Source: Eumeta japonica (Eukaryota; Arthropoda; Insecta; Lepidoptera; Psychidae). From it: DNA of 64,000 nucleotides. Below, piece by piece: positions 33,216 through 46,000 of this stretch (the stretch's first letter is position 1; each line of letters opens with the position of its first letter). The stretch spans positions 1 to 64,000 of the forward strand of contig BGZK01000996.1 in NCBI GenBank assembly GCA_005406025.1, given 5' to 3'. The notes below the pieces were generated by a model. That model made no database searches. It was not told the DNA's origin and saw nothing but the letters and a program-made list of their open reading frames with translations. Both the position numbers and the translations under genes were made by a program.

Positions 33216-33475
33216 ACCTGGTAAGGATTGAATCTGAATTAAGGTGTGCAATCAATGAATAAGGGCCGTAGCCACCATTCACGGGGAGAATAAAAAAATA
33301 CTATTCACTGACTGACAGACTCATCATGAAATCTCTGAAACCAATGGGGGCGATTGACTTGAACTTTGGTATAATTACTCTTTTCAGGACGTAGACGCTC
33401 ACAAATAATGAATTTTACGTGAATCCCATCCAAAAAAATCTATATCTATGCAGGCAGAGCCGCGTGAACAAGCTA

Positions 33476-33500
<25 letters not shown>
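33476..33500. repeat. short TA microsatellite
   Basis: Pure TA run of about 24 bases. Confidence 0.8.
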
Positions 33501-33506
<6 letters not shown>

Positions 33507-33929
33507 ATGAAGACTTCGCCTAAAGTTTTAAGAAATTGACAATACAATGATATTAAGAAAATGTCAATCAACAGACTGAATGCTTCAACAGTTATATTAT
33601 AAAAGTTAGAGCTTTATAAGAAATTTTAGTAGTTCTCTTTTAATTACATTTTATTACAGAACTAAAAGTGTATTGAATTGTTAATAGCTATATTTTGTGC
33701 AGATGTTTTCTGTATATTTTATTCTTATACGGCTGTTTTAAAGTTAATAGCTACATAACAAGTATACTGATGTTTTTGCACAGTTTATACATTATTAAAA
33801 ATATTAAAGTCTATAGTCCAGTAAATGCAGGTCAGAGAAATCTATAGTCATTAATACCGCAATATAAATTATGGCAATATTTCAGTACATATAGGTAGGT
33901 TCTAAATAGCTCGGGGTGTTCAGTAGAGC

Positions 33930-34460
33930 TGGACAGTACTTCGAGCCGGACCATCGCTTCCTACTTATTAAAGGTAGAGGTCCGACCTCATTTAGAGTAC
34001 TGTTTTCATCCATGGGCTGGGGCGCTTTAACAGCAACTTTTGTTTAGACCGCATCCTACGTAAGATTGTCTGGATTCGTTGCGCGGTCCTGTTACATCCA
34101 GCCAACTCGACTCGCTGGTTTTGCGAACAGATCCTAGCATCTCTGTGCATGCTCTATCGTGTATACGATGGAGAGCATTCTGATGACCTGATATCCGTCT
34201 TCGTTCCGCTCGCCGGAAATACCATTAGCACCATCTTGATGGCTGACACTGTACTACCGTGAGCTTCATGCGCAGTTTTTTCCCACGTATGTTGAGGCTC
34301 TGCAATGATTTACCATCATCTATATACCCAACAGATTTTGGCTAGTGGCTACGAGGTCTTCGAGGAAAGAGCGTATTCTTATTTAAAAGGTAGGCAATGC
34401 ACGAGTGATTGTTCTGAGCGGCGGTGACCATCTCCTTTCCGATGATGCGCATGCTAATGA
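33930..34460 (+). pseudogene. LINE 3' end (CR1/L2-like), sense copy
   Basis: Frame pieces read KVRPHLEYCFHPWAGAL, then DSLRGPV, LDSLVLRTDPSISVHAL, YHxHHLDG, LCNDLPSSIYPTDFG and LKGRQCTSDCSERR. These match in order the C-terminal domain of the lepidopteran CR1/L2-type LINE ('VRPH.EYC.H.WAGA..YQL.P.D...RRA.RI..D'). The 3' tail after the stop (gcggcggtgaccatctcc...) is the sense version of the tails at 10115, 14731 and 38990. Several stops. Confidence 0.7.
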
Positions 34461-36663
34461 TCTAAAAACAAGGTAATGTTTCTCACAATTTTTAATGAAC
34501 TAATTCTGTTCGCCTTCAGTTCTCCTAACCAGATTAGTTCTGTTGGATTACGACGTCAAATGGAAAAAATGAATTTGTTAAAAGAAATGTCAAGTTGTGT
34601 TCTGTTTGTGTGACTCCCGAGGCACGCCCTATATCTTTTTAATTTTATTGTTTTCAGCGACGTACGTGATTGCTTCGGAATTGTAAAACTATGCGGTTTT
34701 GGTTGGTTGTGAGAACTTTGAAAATAAAATTACCTATAATTTCATAATATTTTATTAGGAAAAATCTATATCAACATCGATACATCAAAGAGTTAAAATC
34801 TTTAAATTTGAATTTATCAACGAACGATCACACACACACAGAATCACGCAATTTATATGAAAAGCTTAACAGGTCCACGTTTCAACTCTTACGAATTAAT
34901 GGGAAATAAACGTTCGTAAAAAAATCAACCAAAATAACTATACTTATATTTAACTTAATCATATTAATACTATAACAAAGGTAACAATAGGAGTTAATAT
35001 TTTACTTAGAATTACTGTTTTAAGTATATGCTAAACGGAACGTTGGAAATACCATATAAGATGTTTTAGTTAAATTTTTAATTAGAAATTACAAACAAAT
35101 TGAGATAGGTACACGTTAAAAAAAAACCTTTTATTAACAATGAAATATGAAGGAAAAACAAGTTAGAAAATAAACATTAATTTTTATACAAGTTTAAATA
35201 GATATAGGCTCATAAACAACAGCGCTCGATTTCAGATTGAATTTAATCGCGGAAAAAAATTCATGTCGATCTTCTTTGAGTTGATTTGAATTATTAAAAC
35301 AATTCGTTACAAAACATCCGCTCTATAAATGCAATAAGCGAAAAGCTAGCTGGAATAAAATGTATTTCGGTGTAAGTATGTAGAAAATTATTTAATGGTA
35401 CTTCGTCCTTGACCGACAATGGAAAAGCTCCATTCCGTGTGTATTTCATATATTTATCTATCATAACACACAGTCGTGAAAGCAGCAAAAGACGGAATAG
35501 TAAAAATAATTTAGTAACTCTACCAATATTAAGTGTAATATCTTAAACCATATTACAATGTACCCACATGCTATTAGGAATACATAATAATTTATTAATT
35601 AAAAAGGTAAATAAGAAAAAATGTTAGATCACACTTTTTCAGAGTCTAACAGTGAGTAAAAACAGCGTAGGTGGCCATGATTTCCTTAATAAAACACGAA
35701 CGATCCACCAATTAGAACAACGCAATGGACGTGAATTGGGTCCAATAGTCGAGTGAGATCATGTTCTAATATTCCATTTAATTTAATAATAGCTATCTAA
35801 AGTCATTAATGTTATAAATATCTTCTAGCGTATCGGTTGTTATTATATATTAAATAAAGTAATTAATTATAGTCATGGAAGAATTTAGTTTAAATAAATT
35901 ATGTCGTTTAATTAATTATAACAGTCGTGAAGAGATTTAGTTTAAATAAATTATGTACAAAAACCATCGAATGGGTTATTAGGCTATTTTTAAAAAAAGC
36001 GCTAAGATTTGTTTATTATATGCAATGAAACAAAAGAAGTTCAATCATATTAGTTCAAACAATTATATAAATATAATGCCAAGCAGCAATAAGTGTTTCA
36101 AGAGTGAAAAAATTATATGGTTTTTCTTTCGTTTGCTGTTTTGTAAAAAATGGTAAAAGTATTAAATATCATATGACTATGGTAACACTTTGGTAATATA
36201 CATCTATACACTATGTTATTTTTATGTGTACTTTGGTTTCAATTTTCATCACTTCAAACGTGCAAGCGAAATCCACAAAACATACTTAACTAAATTCGGT
36301 GATTTTTTTGTATTTACAATTTATTATGTTAATTGTGAACAAAAAAATAAATTTATGTATTTCTTATTATTATTAGAATTCTCATTACAAACAAACGTCA
36401 ATTCTTACATTCTTAAAGGCTAGCTTCTTCTGCTTAACTATCAGATAGGTGATAAATATTTACTAAAATTACTAGGAATAATGAAAATATATTGCAAAGT
36501 ATTAATATCATACGTCAAATAAGTAAAAAAAACACTTAAAGGAATTAAATTACACATACACCTATCTTAGTTTTGAAATAATATTAAAATAGTAAAACAT
36601 AAATACAATTGATAATTCGCATTTTAAAACAGTAAAAAAACTAAAAAGGTACATATTAAAATT
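34461..36663. other. intergenic between the convergent genes, AT-rich
   Basis: No gene or mobile element identified. A direct duplication of about 45 bases (aattaattata...tttagtttaaataaattatg) sits at 35861-35904 and 35910-35956. Confidence 0.4.
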
Positions 36664-36669
36664 TTTATT
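36664..36669 (-). terminator. candidate poly(A) signal of gene C
   Basis: AATAAA on the minus strand (tttatt on plus) about 345 bases after the stop codon of gene C. It is the best candidate, but AT-rich DNA offers such hexamers by chance. Confidence 0.3.
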
Positions 36670-37014
36670 GTTTTGAAATGCAAATACTAGAAAAGTAAAC
36701 TCGTCTCATTAATTATTAAGCACCCATGATAATTCAGTGCAACCAGCAAGAAATGAACTGGATGAATATTACGATATTTTTGAAAATATTTAGGGTCATT
36801 TAAGAAATCGGCTAACAACAAACTGACAAGCGATCAGTTAGCTATAGCACCCAAAAAGACACAACATCTGGATAAGCTCCAAGTTTGTGATACAAGCGTA
36901 AGATTTTCTAACGTACGACTGCTGTATACAAAACTAGGTTACAGTCTAGATAAGGCTTATCTCTAATAAAGGCATATGCCTGGTGCAAATTAGGTACATG
37001 AAGTTTGCGTGACT

Positions 37015-37089
37015 TTAGGCGGTCTCCCGGCTCTTGTCCTGATTCTTGATCGCATAGGCCAACCACAGAGCTAAGATCACTCCGACCAC
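37015..37089 (-). CDS. gene C exon 5 (end of TM4, tail)
   Basis: Acceptor with a long T run and cag, then VVGVILALWLAYAIKNQDKS, RETA and TAA. The last exon starts right after the TM4 Glu, as in genes A and B. Confidence 0.87.
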   Translation of the reverse strand: MVGVILALWLAYAIKNQDKSRETA

Positions 37090-40000
37090 CTGAAAAAAAA
37101 AAAAAATATTTTACATCAAAATTAGTAACTAGTATGCATATGAATCGATACATAACATGGATTGGTTCATTACGTATGAATATTTGTGGCCTATCAAGAC
37201 ACAATAATACAACGGTCGTGAAATAGGCTGACAGACGCAATCATTGACGCAATAGTCACCAATAGTCGTAATATTGACCATTGGTCAAACTCTACATTTA
37301 GGTTCTTATCACCACACTACTAGAGCTCTCCTCCTCGCACAATTCTTACGTTGGTCCAGAGCGGCTAGGAGCCTGCCACCAAATGCTCAACCTTTAGTGG
37401 CAGGTCAGCTCGCCCTTTTAGTTCGAAGGCGACGCTTTTAACCCGCCAGTGGCCGTGAGCGCTGGTAATTATTCATAATATTTCACGATTGTTTATTTGA
37501 TTGCTCCGCTGCAAACTTTCATAAAATTTTATTCGTTTATAGACCGCTGTAATGTTTAAAGCGGTTTTGACTAAGTTTCTCCTTTAGTCTTATGCGACAT
37601 ATAAGGAGCATCAGCCAGACGTATAATTTAGGGCAAGAATCTAAGGAAATTTATTCAATAATAATTAACGCGTTCGATGGCAAATGTAATCCTGATTACT
37701 TAGCAAAAAAAAAACACAAGTAAAAAAACAAAATACCTCTTATATTTCGATTTTAAAAATATATTAGTTATTTATTGCCATTATTCACAATATGTGTGAA
37801 TAGTTCAGAAAATACACATATTGATAATTGTGAAAATTAAAAAAAAATACTCTCAAAAAAATAAAACGGACGTAAGTTTTGCATTGATAAATAATTAAAG
37901 TTCGGTGCTTATATAATACAAAACAGAACATATGTTATGAGAATCGTTGTAAAGATAATAAAGACATATTTATGGACATTTCGATGTGGTCCTATCAATG
38001 TAACAAAGTCACTCCAAAGTTGAATGAAACCATTACTACTATATACCCGACCAAATACCTTCAGGCTAAGGTTAATGAACCTCGTTACGTTTCAACCGCA
38101 AACGCATAAATTTCCAGTCCTATCTTCAAACTGTAGTCCGAATCCCACCCATAAAATCTGGCCTCTGTCGTGAACTGGTGCATGTCCTAGCGCCATTTGT
38201 AAAGAAGGCAAATCCTAAATCGGAAATACAGAACTGCGTCGCCTGCCAGCATTTTCGGTGTTAGATCTTTATCAATGTTATAGTGCTTTTTTTTTCGCCG
38301 TATATTGCGGTCACTTCGCCTTGAAAAAGTTATGGGGGCAATGTCGAAGAATGAAGTGTTGAAAAAAAAATATATAAAGTCGTTTGGTAATATTGTGGAC
38401 CAAGGCCATGTCGTTTGGTAGCACGCGCCGTAATTGTTATTATCGAGTAAGTAAACGTGAAACTATTGATTCAATCACGTTATTTAATCAGAACGAGTAA
38501 GCATTTGTAATGATTCTGAGCATTACTTTTTCTTATTATATTAATAAAAGTATCATAAGTCCCCTGTCCCAATGAATTAAGTAAGCTAGCAAACAATTTA
38601 CAAACGTGTCGATAGAATGATATAAAAATTAAACCCAGAAATTGTGCCTACCAAACCACGTCGGACCTAATCATATGTCAATTTTGTTATTTATCTATTT
38701 TCGTAACTCGAAAATAACTTTTTTTTTAAGGAGATATAAAGAAAAGATTACAAATTTGTATTGTATTTACATTTTTAAATATTTGTGAAGAATCGTTTAT
38801 TGTACAGCGTTTTGTAACAAAAAATCTGACATTACAAGAAAATAACCTTTTCTGGGACACCGTTGGGAAATTTATTTATACTTTTACCGAACCGATTATG
38901 AAACAGTTTGTAAACACGTTTAACCAAAAAAAAGACAACAAAAGACAGATTAATTTCTTATTTTTTTTTATTTAAAGGCAAAAAACGAGTATGTGCGCCA
39001 CCAGAGGGTAGGTGATCACTGCCGCCCATGGACACTCGCAACTCCAAAGGAGTCATTGGTGCGCCGCCGATCTTCTGGGAAGAATAAACTGATGAAGGGA
39101 AGAAGTGGACCACAGAAATTTTTACGACGGTATAGGATATCTGATGGTGGAGTCAATGTACCTCAATTTCAAAAGTTATCCATAATTCTGTTTAAATTGT
39201 AATACGACGACTGAAATTAACTTTCAGTATCCGCCCCCAGCCTGAGTCAGCAAAATTTATTTTATATGTCTATAGGCTTAATGTATTTAAAAATGTATAA
39301 GGTTCGACTTCCGGCGGTGGAAAAATCGTTATGTTACTACATCCCTGTCAAGTCCAATCACATCCCTGTCGGGTCGATTTGTGTCCCTGTCACATCTAAT
39401 CACGTCAGTGTCACGTAGAGATGCGTTACCGTCACGTCGAATTACGTCCCTGTCGTGCCGGATCAATGATTGCTGACGTGAGCAGAATCGGTGGGCAGTC
39501 TGTAGCGTTTTCTAAGGGATCTCACCTCGATGAAGCAGAACAGCAGGCCGGTGACGCTCATGCTGATTCTGTTGCTGTGGATGGCGCCGAGGACCTTGTC
39601 TTCGCACCCTTCCTGATAGAACATGTGATTGTTGAGGCACTCGATCCGTTTGGTTTCCGTGTCCTTAGCCTTGTCGGACTCATTTTCGGGCATGCAGCAG
39701 CTGTATGGGATCAGGTTGCTGCTGTAGTCTTCGGGACTGCGAACGCCACAGCACTGGAACTGCACAGGATTTGTTATTGTAGTATATGGAAAATGCTCGG
39801 GAAAAGTGCGGGGATCGAACTTATTCCGTGATTTAGTTAACTTTTTTAAAAATAAAAATAATACGAAGTTAGTCGATAAACAAATTAGCTAAGTTAACTC
39901 GTATGAAGAATTTAACATAAAACATCCGCACTGACTAATTTAAAGCAAAAAATTTGGTTGCCTGTAAAGTCGGTATACGGGCGAAAGTTTTACGTGACAA

Positions 40001-43000
40001 CGACTTTGAATGGTAAAATCATTTTAATGTGAATATTCATTCGTATAGTAGGAAGAAGGATGAAATAATAGTAACAATTTAAAACATTTATTTATACAAA
40101 GAATTATATTTAAAACATTAATTTATACAAAGAATCTCGCACTGAATTTCATATTAACAAAATTTTATTTTTACCTTTACACATACATACGTATTTATAT
40201 ACAAATATACATACAATAACTACATTTGCAAGCTATGCACTAATTCTCTAGTGCTGCGCGCGCGGCAGACCGATCATAGTTGAGTGGGAGAGAGACGCAA
40301 GGCATTCGGCGGGCCTCTCTCTCGTTCGGTGACTCATCGTTACGTTACCGAGCGTTACACTTTTTCAAAGTGACTCCCAGCCGCAACCTAATTTAAGACG
40401 TTGTCACGTCAAAAATTACAAATTATTAATTTTTTAACTAAGCAATAAGTTAATTACATGCAGCAAATTCTAAATAAGTTTTCCGCATAGAATAGTTATA
40501 AGCATTCTTGTCGCCTATAACTAAAAAAGTAACTATATAACTAGTATGAAATAGTTTAATAGTAATAAATGATATAACTACTTGTTTTCTTAGTTATAGG
40601 CGACTAAAATGCTATTAACTATAATTTTTACAGTAAAGTGCATCTGAAAAAGAGCGTATCTTTATGGCACTTACGCCCTTTTGTTGAGAAACGCAGTTTT
40701 TCAGCAATAACTTAAAAACAGTGTATATCACCATGTTTAAAATAATTTTCTTTAGAAGTATTTATTAAGCGTTATCTTCGTTATTTTATTCATATTTTTT
40801 GGACATACGGTTTAGAAAATAGAGAGGGACGACACAATTTTTACTACTTTTGGAGCGATTATTTCCAAAATTATTCATGTAATCAGAAAAATTGCTTAAA
40901 AACCGTAATTTTTTTCTTAAGAATTATCGAAATATGTCACACGTAGATATTTTACGTAGACACGTAGACACGACAATTTTTTTTTCAGCTTCTTTTACAT
41001 GTATGGAGTACCCGCCCCTAGATATATTTATTTTTATTATTTAATTACCAAACTAAGTAGCGGCTTATACAAGACACCTACACTGTAAATTTCATGAATA
41101 TACGTCATGTAGTTTTTGAATAAAATGTCTGTGACATACGGACGGACGAACACAATGAAACTATAAGGGTTCCGTTTTTGCCATATTGGCTCGGAACCCT
41201 AAAAAACAGTGATGTTGTCTCATAGTTATTACCCGACACAATTAATAAAAAATGTTTTAATTGGCTAGTTTCACGCAGCGCCGTTTAAGACATACATGAT
41301 GAATAAATATGGATAGGGGCCATTCAAATATTACGTAGGCACCAGAAAAAGATCTTTTCTTAGCTTATTTTTGATAACATAGGTAAAAATTGTCTTATTG
41401 CGTTCCAGTAACAAAAATAATAGTGTTTTATACTATTTATGTTTAAAAATTAACCTTCTATTCTTATGGTCTTTCGATTGAAACGTCAGGTGATAAATAA
41501 TGTTTGTTGAAATGTAAATGTTTTTTCTTTGGTACTGTAAAATGGTATTGTAAAATGTGAGACAGAGATAACATGTACACTTTGATCTGCCTTTTGATGT
41601 TAAAATAGTAAGCAACTGTGAGAGTCTTCTTTTTTACATCTATTTTGGTTTACTATTCATCCATTTTCTCTGTTAAAAGTGGTTTCAAAATGTTAATAGG
41701 ACAAATTATGTCCATGAAGCTCATATGTTAAGATATATAATATTTAAATAATAATTTGCTTTAATAAATGTTAAATATGCTTTAACTTCCTTTATAGTCT
41801 CTAAGTTCTTTATTTCTAAACTCGATAGCATCTGTTCATGAGTAACAAAAAAATATACCAATATTTACGTAAGCATAGGAGAGGGAGTAAGAGTTTTTCT
41901 TATCTTTACTGACAAGGACAGGGGGGGCAATTAAAATTACATAAGTTCTGATAACGTAATACTTGAATGGCCCTATGGACCGAAAAAAAGCTCTCGATTC
42001 TTGCTGCGGGTCTAATACGACGCCCTAGAGAAGAGTTTCTCTATAGGGATTTCCTTCTTGCGCAACGTAATAAATGAAAGGGACAGTCTTATAGAGAGAC
42101 CTTTGACCAGGACGTCATGCTAGGCCCTCTGGGTGTACAAGATTCCGAAGAATTCCAATATGACCTACTCGTAGATTGGAGGATAAATCATAAGAATATT
42201 TACAGGAGTTTCATTACTTGCATTTCGGAAACAAAGTATTTATGTCAGTTTATCACGAAATCGTTATGGCTTCGGCACAGAGCATAATTTATTGCGACAC
42301 CATTAGATAGTTTATAAACATTTTCTTTCATATATCGTAACTAAATTTGTTTTAATAGCTATTGAAATTCTGGGTAAACCGAGAGAGCATTAAGCGATAT
42401 TCTATGAATAACAAATAGATCTATGTGTAACGTACGGTGGACTGGATTGTGTCCCAGAAATTCTTATGCGAGGTGTTCTCGTCTTTCGCTGACTTATTCT
42501 TGTAGAAGGAGTCGCGCAGCTGGTTCTTCATGGTCTCTTCGAATTTAGGTCTCATGACGGTCGCCGCCACACTCACCGACAACTCCAGCAGGATGATAAC
42601 GATCAGGCAGGCTGCGAACTGTATCAACAGACATTATATCGTGACGAAATACCCTCATAAATAACAGAATAATTTCCCTAAAAAATATTAGAGAATATAG
42701 TGCCCTATATTTTTGTATTTCAAAATCCGTAAACGGAGGCTTATATCTTTACGAATTTAAATTGATTAGAACATTCCAGATCATGATAAATGATGTTAGT
42801 TTACCTGATAATAAGATGCTTATTTTACGTGATAGGTTTAGATCTTTGTTTTTATAAGTGATTTATGGCTTACTCTATACTTGAAGAATGTTCTAGACCA
42901 CTCACTGACTGTTATATATATACCGGAATTCTAAATATGTTTACAAATATCCTTTAATAAAAATTAAATTTCCATACCTACCGCAACTGTGAAATGATAA

Positions 43001-46000
43001 AAAAATATATGAACTAGTCATAATGAATGACCTATCTAATCCGTGCAGCTATCCAATATATTTAATAACATATAGACAAGAAGAAAAGTTATTGCAACAA
43101 ATTAGTTAGTAATGGTATAGTGCAATGACAGTATTGGCGACATTACATCAGGATGCTCACAACGGATCGAGGACTAAGAGCCTTCATTAAACTCGGGGAT
43201 CCCGACGTGAGAGACGAGTGTCTAGAGCTATTAAAGGAATGATACTATAAAACTGAACAGTACGACCGTTTAAAGCATAACGCATAATAATCTATAATAA
43301 TAATAATATGATAGAAACTCACGCCTATTTCCTATAAGGGTAGGCAGAGTCTATAGATTTCCACATGGTATAATTTTACGCATAATAATAAATAAGCATA
43401 ATTGAGGTAGGTAACGAGATCTCGCAGGTGAAGCGACAAAAGTATATATTGTATATATAAAACAATAAAAGTTAGTAAAAAAATAGCTTTTGATGGTATG
43501 TAGAAGTGAGAGTGATGGTTGGTGAAGTGAATAAATCACAGCTGAACACCCGCAACGACCGTCGACGGAGCGCAAAGGACGAATAGCTTCAAAGTGAACA
43601 AAAAGACGTTAATCTGCCCTATAGAACTTCACAAACAATAGCAAAATAAAAGACAAACATTGTCGAATGATTTTCTGGCACCATGTACATTTTTAAAATT
43701 TTCTAAATTCGTTTTTCCACCATATTAGAAATTTCACCAACAAGGCCTATTCCGTGCTAATAATAAATAAATTAGCCATGACATATGTGCTAGATAAATA
43801 TTGTCACGCACAAATCAGTTAGGAGTCGTACACACCTAATCACGCAAGATGAATTCGTATGTTAGCGTTCGCCTAGTGCTATATGTCTGTGAATTATTTT
43901 TATGAACCATTAATGTCAAAAAGAATAAGTGTACATTAGTATGGAACCATATGTAGAGTTCATTTCTATTCATTACAGTTTTTTAAAAGTTCAATTACAT
44001 TTATAATTACATCGATACCTGAAACACAAAATCAAATAGATTTTGACTTAGGACGAAGTTACCGCTATAGAAAAATGCGTTATAATAAAAAACACGTGTT
44101 GTCAAATTTTTCAGTGACGACGTTATTTTTAGTAAGACGTTCCCTTCACTCACCTGACGTGACCTTCACCTTTATACTTCACCCTTTTATTGTCCTTTTA
44201 TGTGACTTAATATAACGGTGGCACATAAGTTAGAGTATTATGAAAGATTAACTCGCGAGAAGATAATTTCAATAGTTAGTATCCTCTACGGGTTTCCGAG
44301 TTATAAAAAAAAACTAATTATTAAATCCGTGTATAAGGAATGACTCAAATTTACGCGTATTTGTAATAATTCATGCACATTTATAATGAAAATAAAACAG
44401 GGTGTGGATATATATTTTATAAAATGGAAGTCATTGATGTTTAAATACATTTCGACTTAGGTTAATGTTCTTCCAAGCATATTATATGGTCTGTCGTATA
44501 GCACGATCAAAATACTCCATCTGCATGTTCGTTATGAGAAAGTTGAAATATTGGACGTTTTTCATTGGCCTGACTGTACTGCCGATTATTGTCGCTGGCC
44601 TAAATACGCCCGAACAGAAATCTCTGCGTGTGTTGAAGCCGAAATTATTTATGGACGCGAACGGCTCACGAGCGACCCCATTGCGTCATCTTTCGGTAAT
44701 CATAGCGTCGTGTGCTGCTCTTCAGAATTTTTTTCCTTTTTTTCGTTACGTTGTCCCGTCATGATGCTTCATTGTCATCGCTGTGTTGCCGGTACTCAAG
44801 TAAATCTTAATAACCAATTAATGATAATTACCCCGGTACAATTAAATCTTATGAAGATCAGGATGTGACGGTGTTATTCACAACAAAAACGTGAAATATT
44901 CGCCATTAATAGTTTTTGATGTCGTCTGATGAACATCGGCTATGAAACCGAACAGACGCGAGGTTGTTGCGACGTTCGAGTTCTAAAACTATCATCGACA
45001 CCAAGATCACAGGTAAACCACGTCACTTTTTTAGCGTTTTCTAATCTATCCCTTTTACATAAAATACTAAACCTTCAGCGTTCTTCGCATTTTGAAATCC
45101 ACATTAACTTAAAATAAATGGAATTTCAACATTTTAATAATCAATTACGAATTTATTCGTCCGATTTATTCCGCAGTCCATTATTTTAGTATTGGAACAA
45201 CAAGATCTATTTCTTTAGACTAATTAATTACTCTTCTAAGTAATTCTACGTCTAAACAACATACATAATTTGTTCTAATCTAAATTTAGGGCGCAAATCT
45301 AGTTCGTAAAATAAATATTTTTTAATATTTTTTCTCTCTCTTGTTTAATTATTAATTTTTAAATATAACCCTCTGATAGATAGAAATATAAAAGAAAATT
45401 ATAGCTCTAGTATAGCTGGAAAGTTCCAGACTATGTTGTGTTGAATATTTCATTTATTTTTGTAAACAGAGGGAGGACAGAGTGGAAGACTAAGAATGCT
45501 CTATAGATGCTCTGGGACTGTAAATTCAGCTCGTAACCCAAAAAAAATGAATTATAATTTACAAAGCCATTGAAATAAACAATAGTACTTATCATCTTCT
45601 AGCTAATGAATGAAAGTTAATACAAGGGATATTCGCTTTCCCGTCGCACATTCAATTTTGTAACGAATACCGTAACGAAACGCAGCAACAGCGTCAGGAA
45701 AGATTTGTTATTAATCTTTTTATTGCCATTGTAGACATTTGTTTCTAAAACAACACAGCCGAGGACAAAATTCTACATAAAACTAAGTTGTTAAAATGTC
45801 AATTTTTCGCTTTTAGATTTCAAAGCACTTTTAAGCAGATCCTCAGACAGACTTCGGTCCGATAGATTTCTATCTTCTAGAACGCTCAGAATCCACCGCA
45901 CTCTTTCAGTTTTGATGTTCATATCGGAATACTTACGATGTACAGCAGTTTGGGGCTCTCCTTCCACGCCCCGAAGCAGCCGAAGGCCGCGATCACGATG

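Noticed and set aside
39421..39831. 136-codon plus-strand open frame
   Set aside because: It is the antisense shadow of gene C exon 4 plus the minisatellite; the minus strand gives a clear tetraspanin loop.
44465..44868. Possible secreted small protein
   Set aside because: Two overlapping frames of similar length, only one hydrophobic run, and no poly(A) or splice support.
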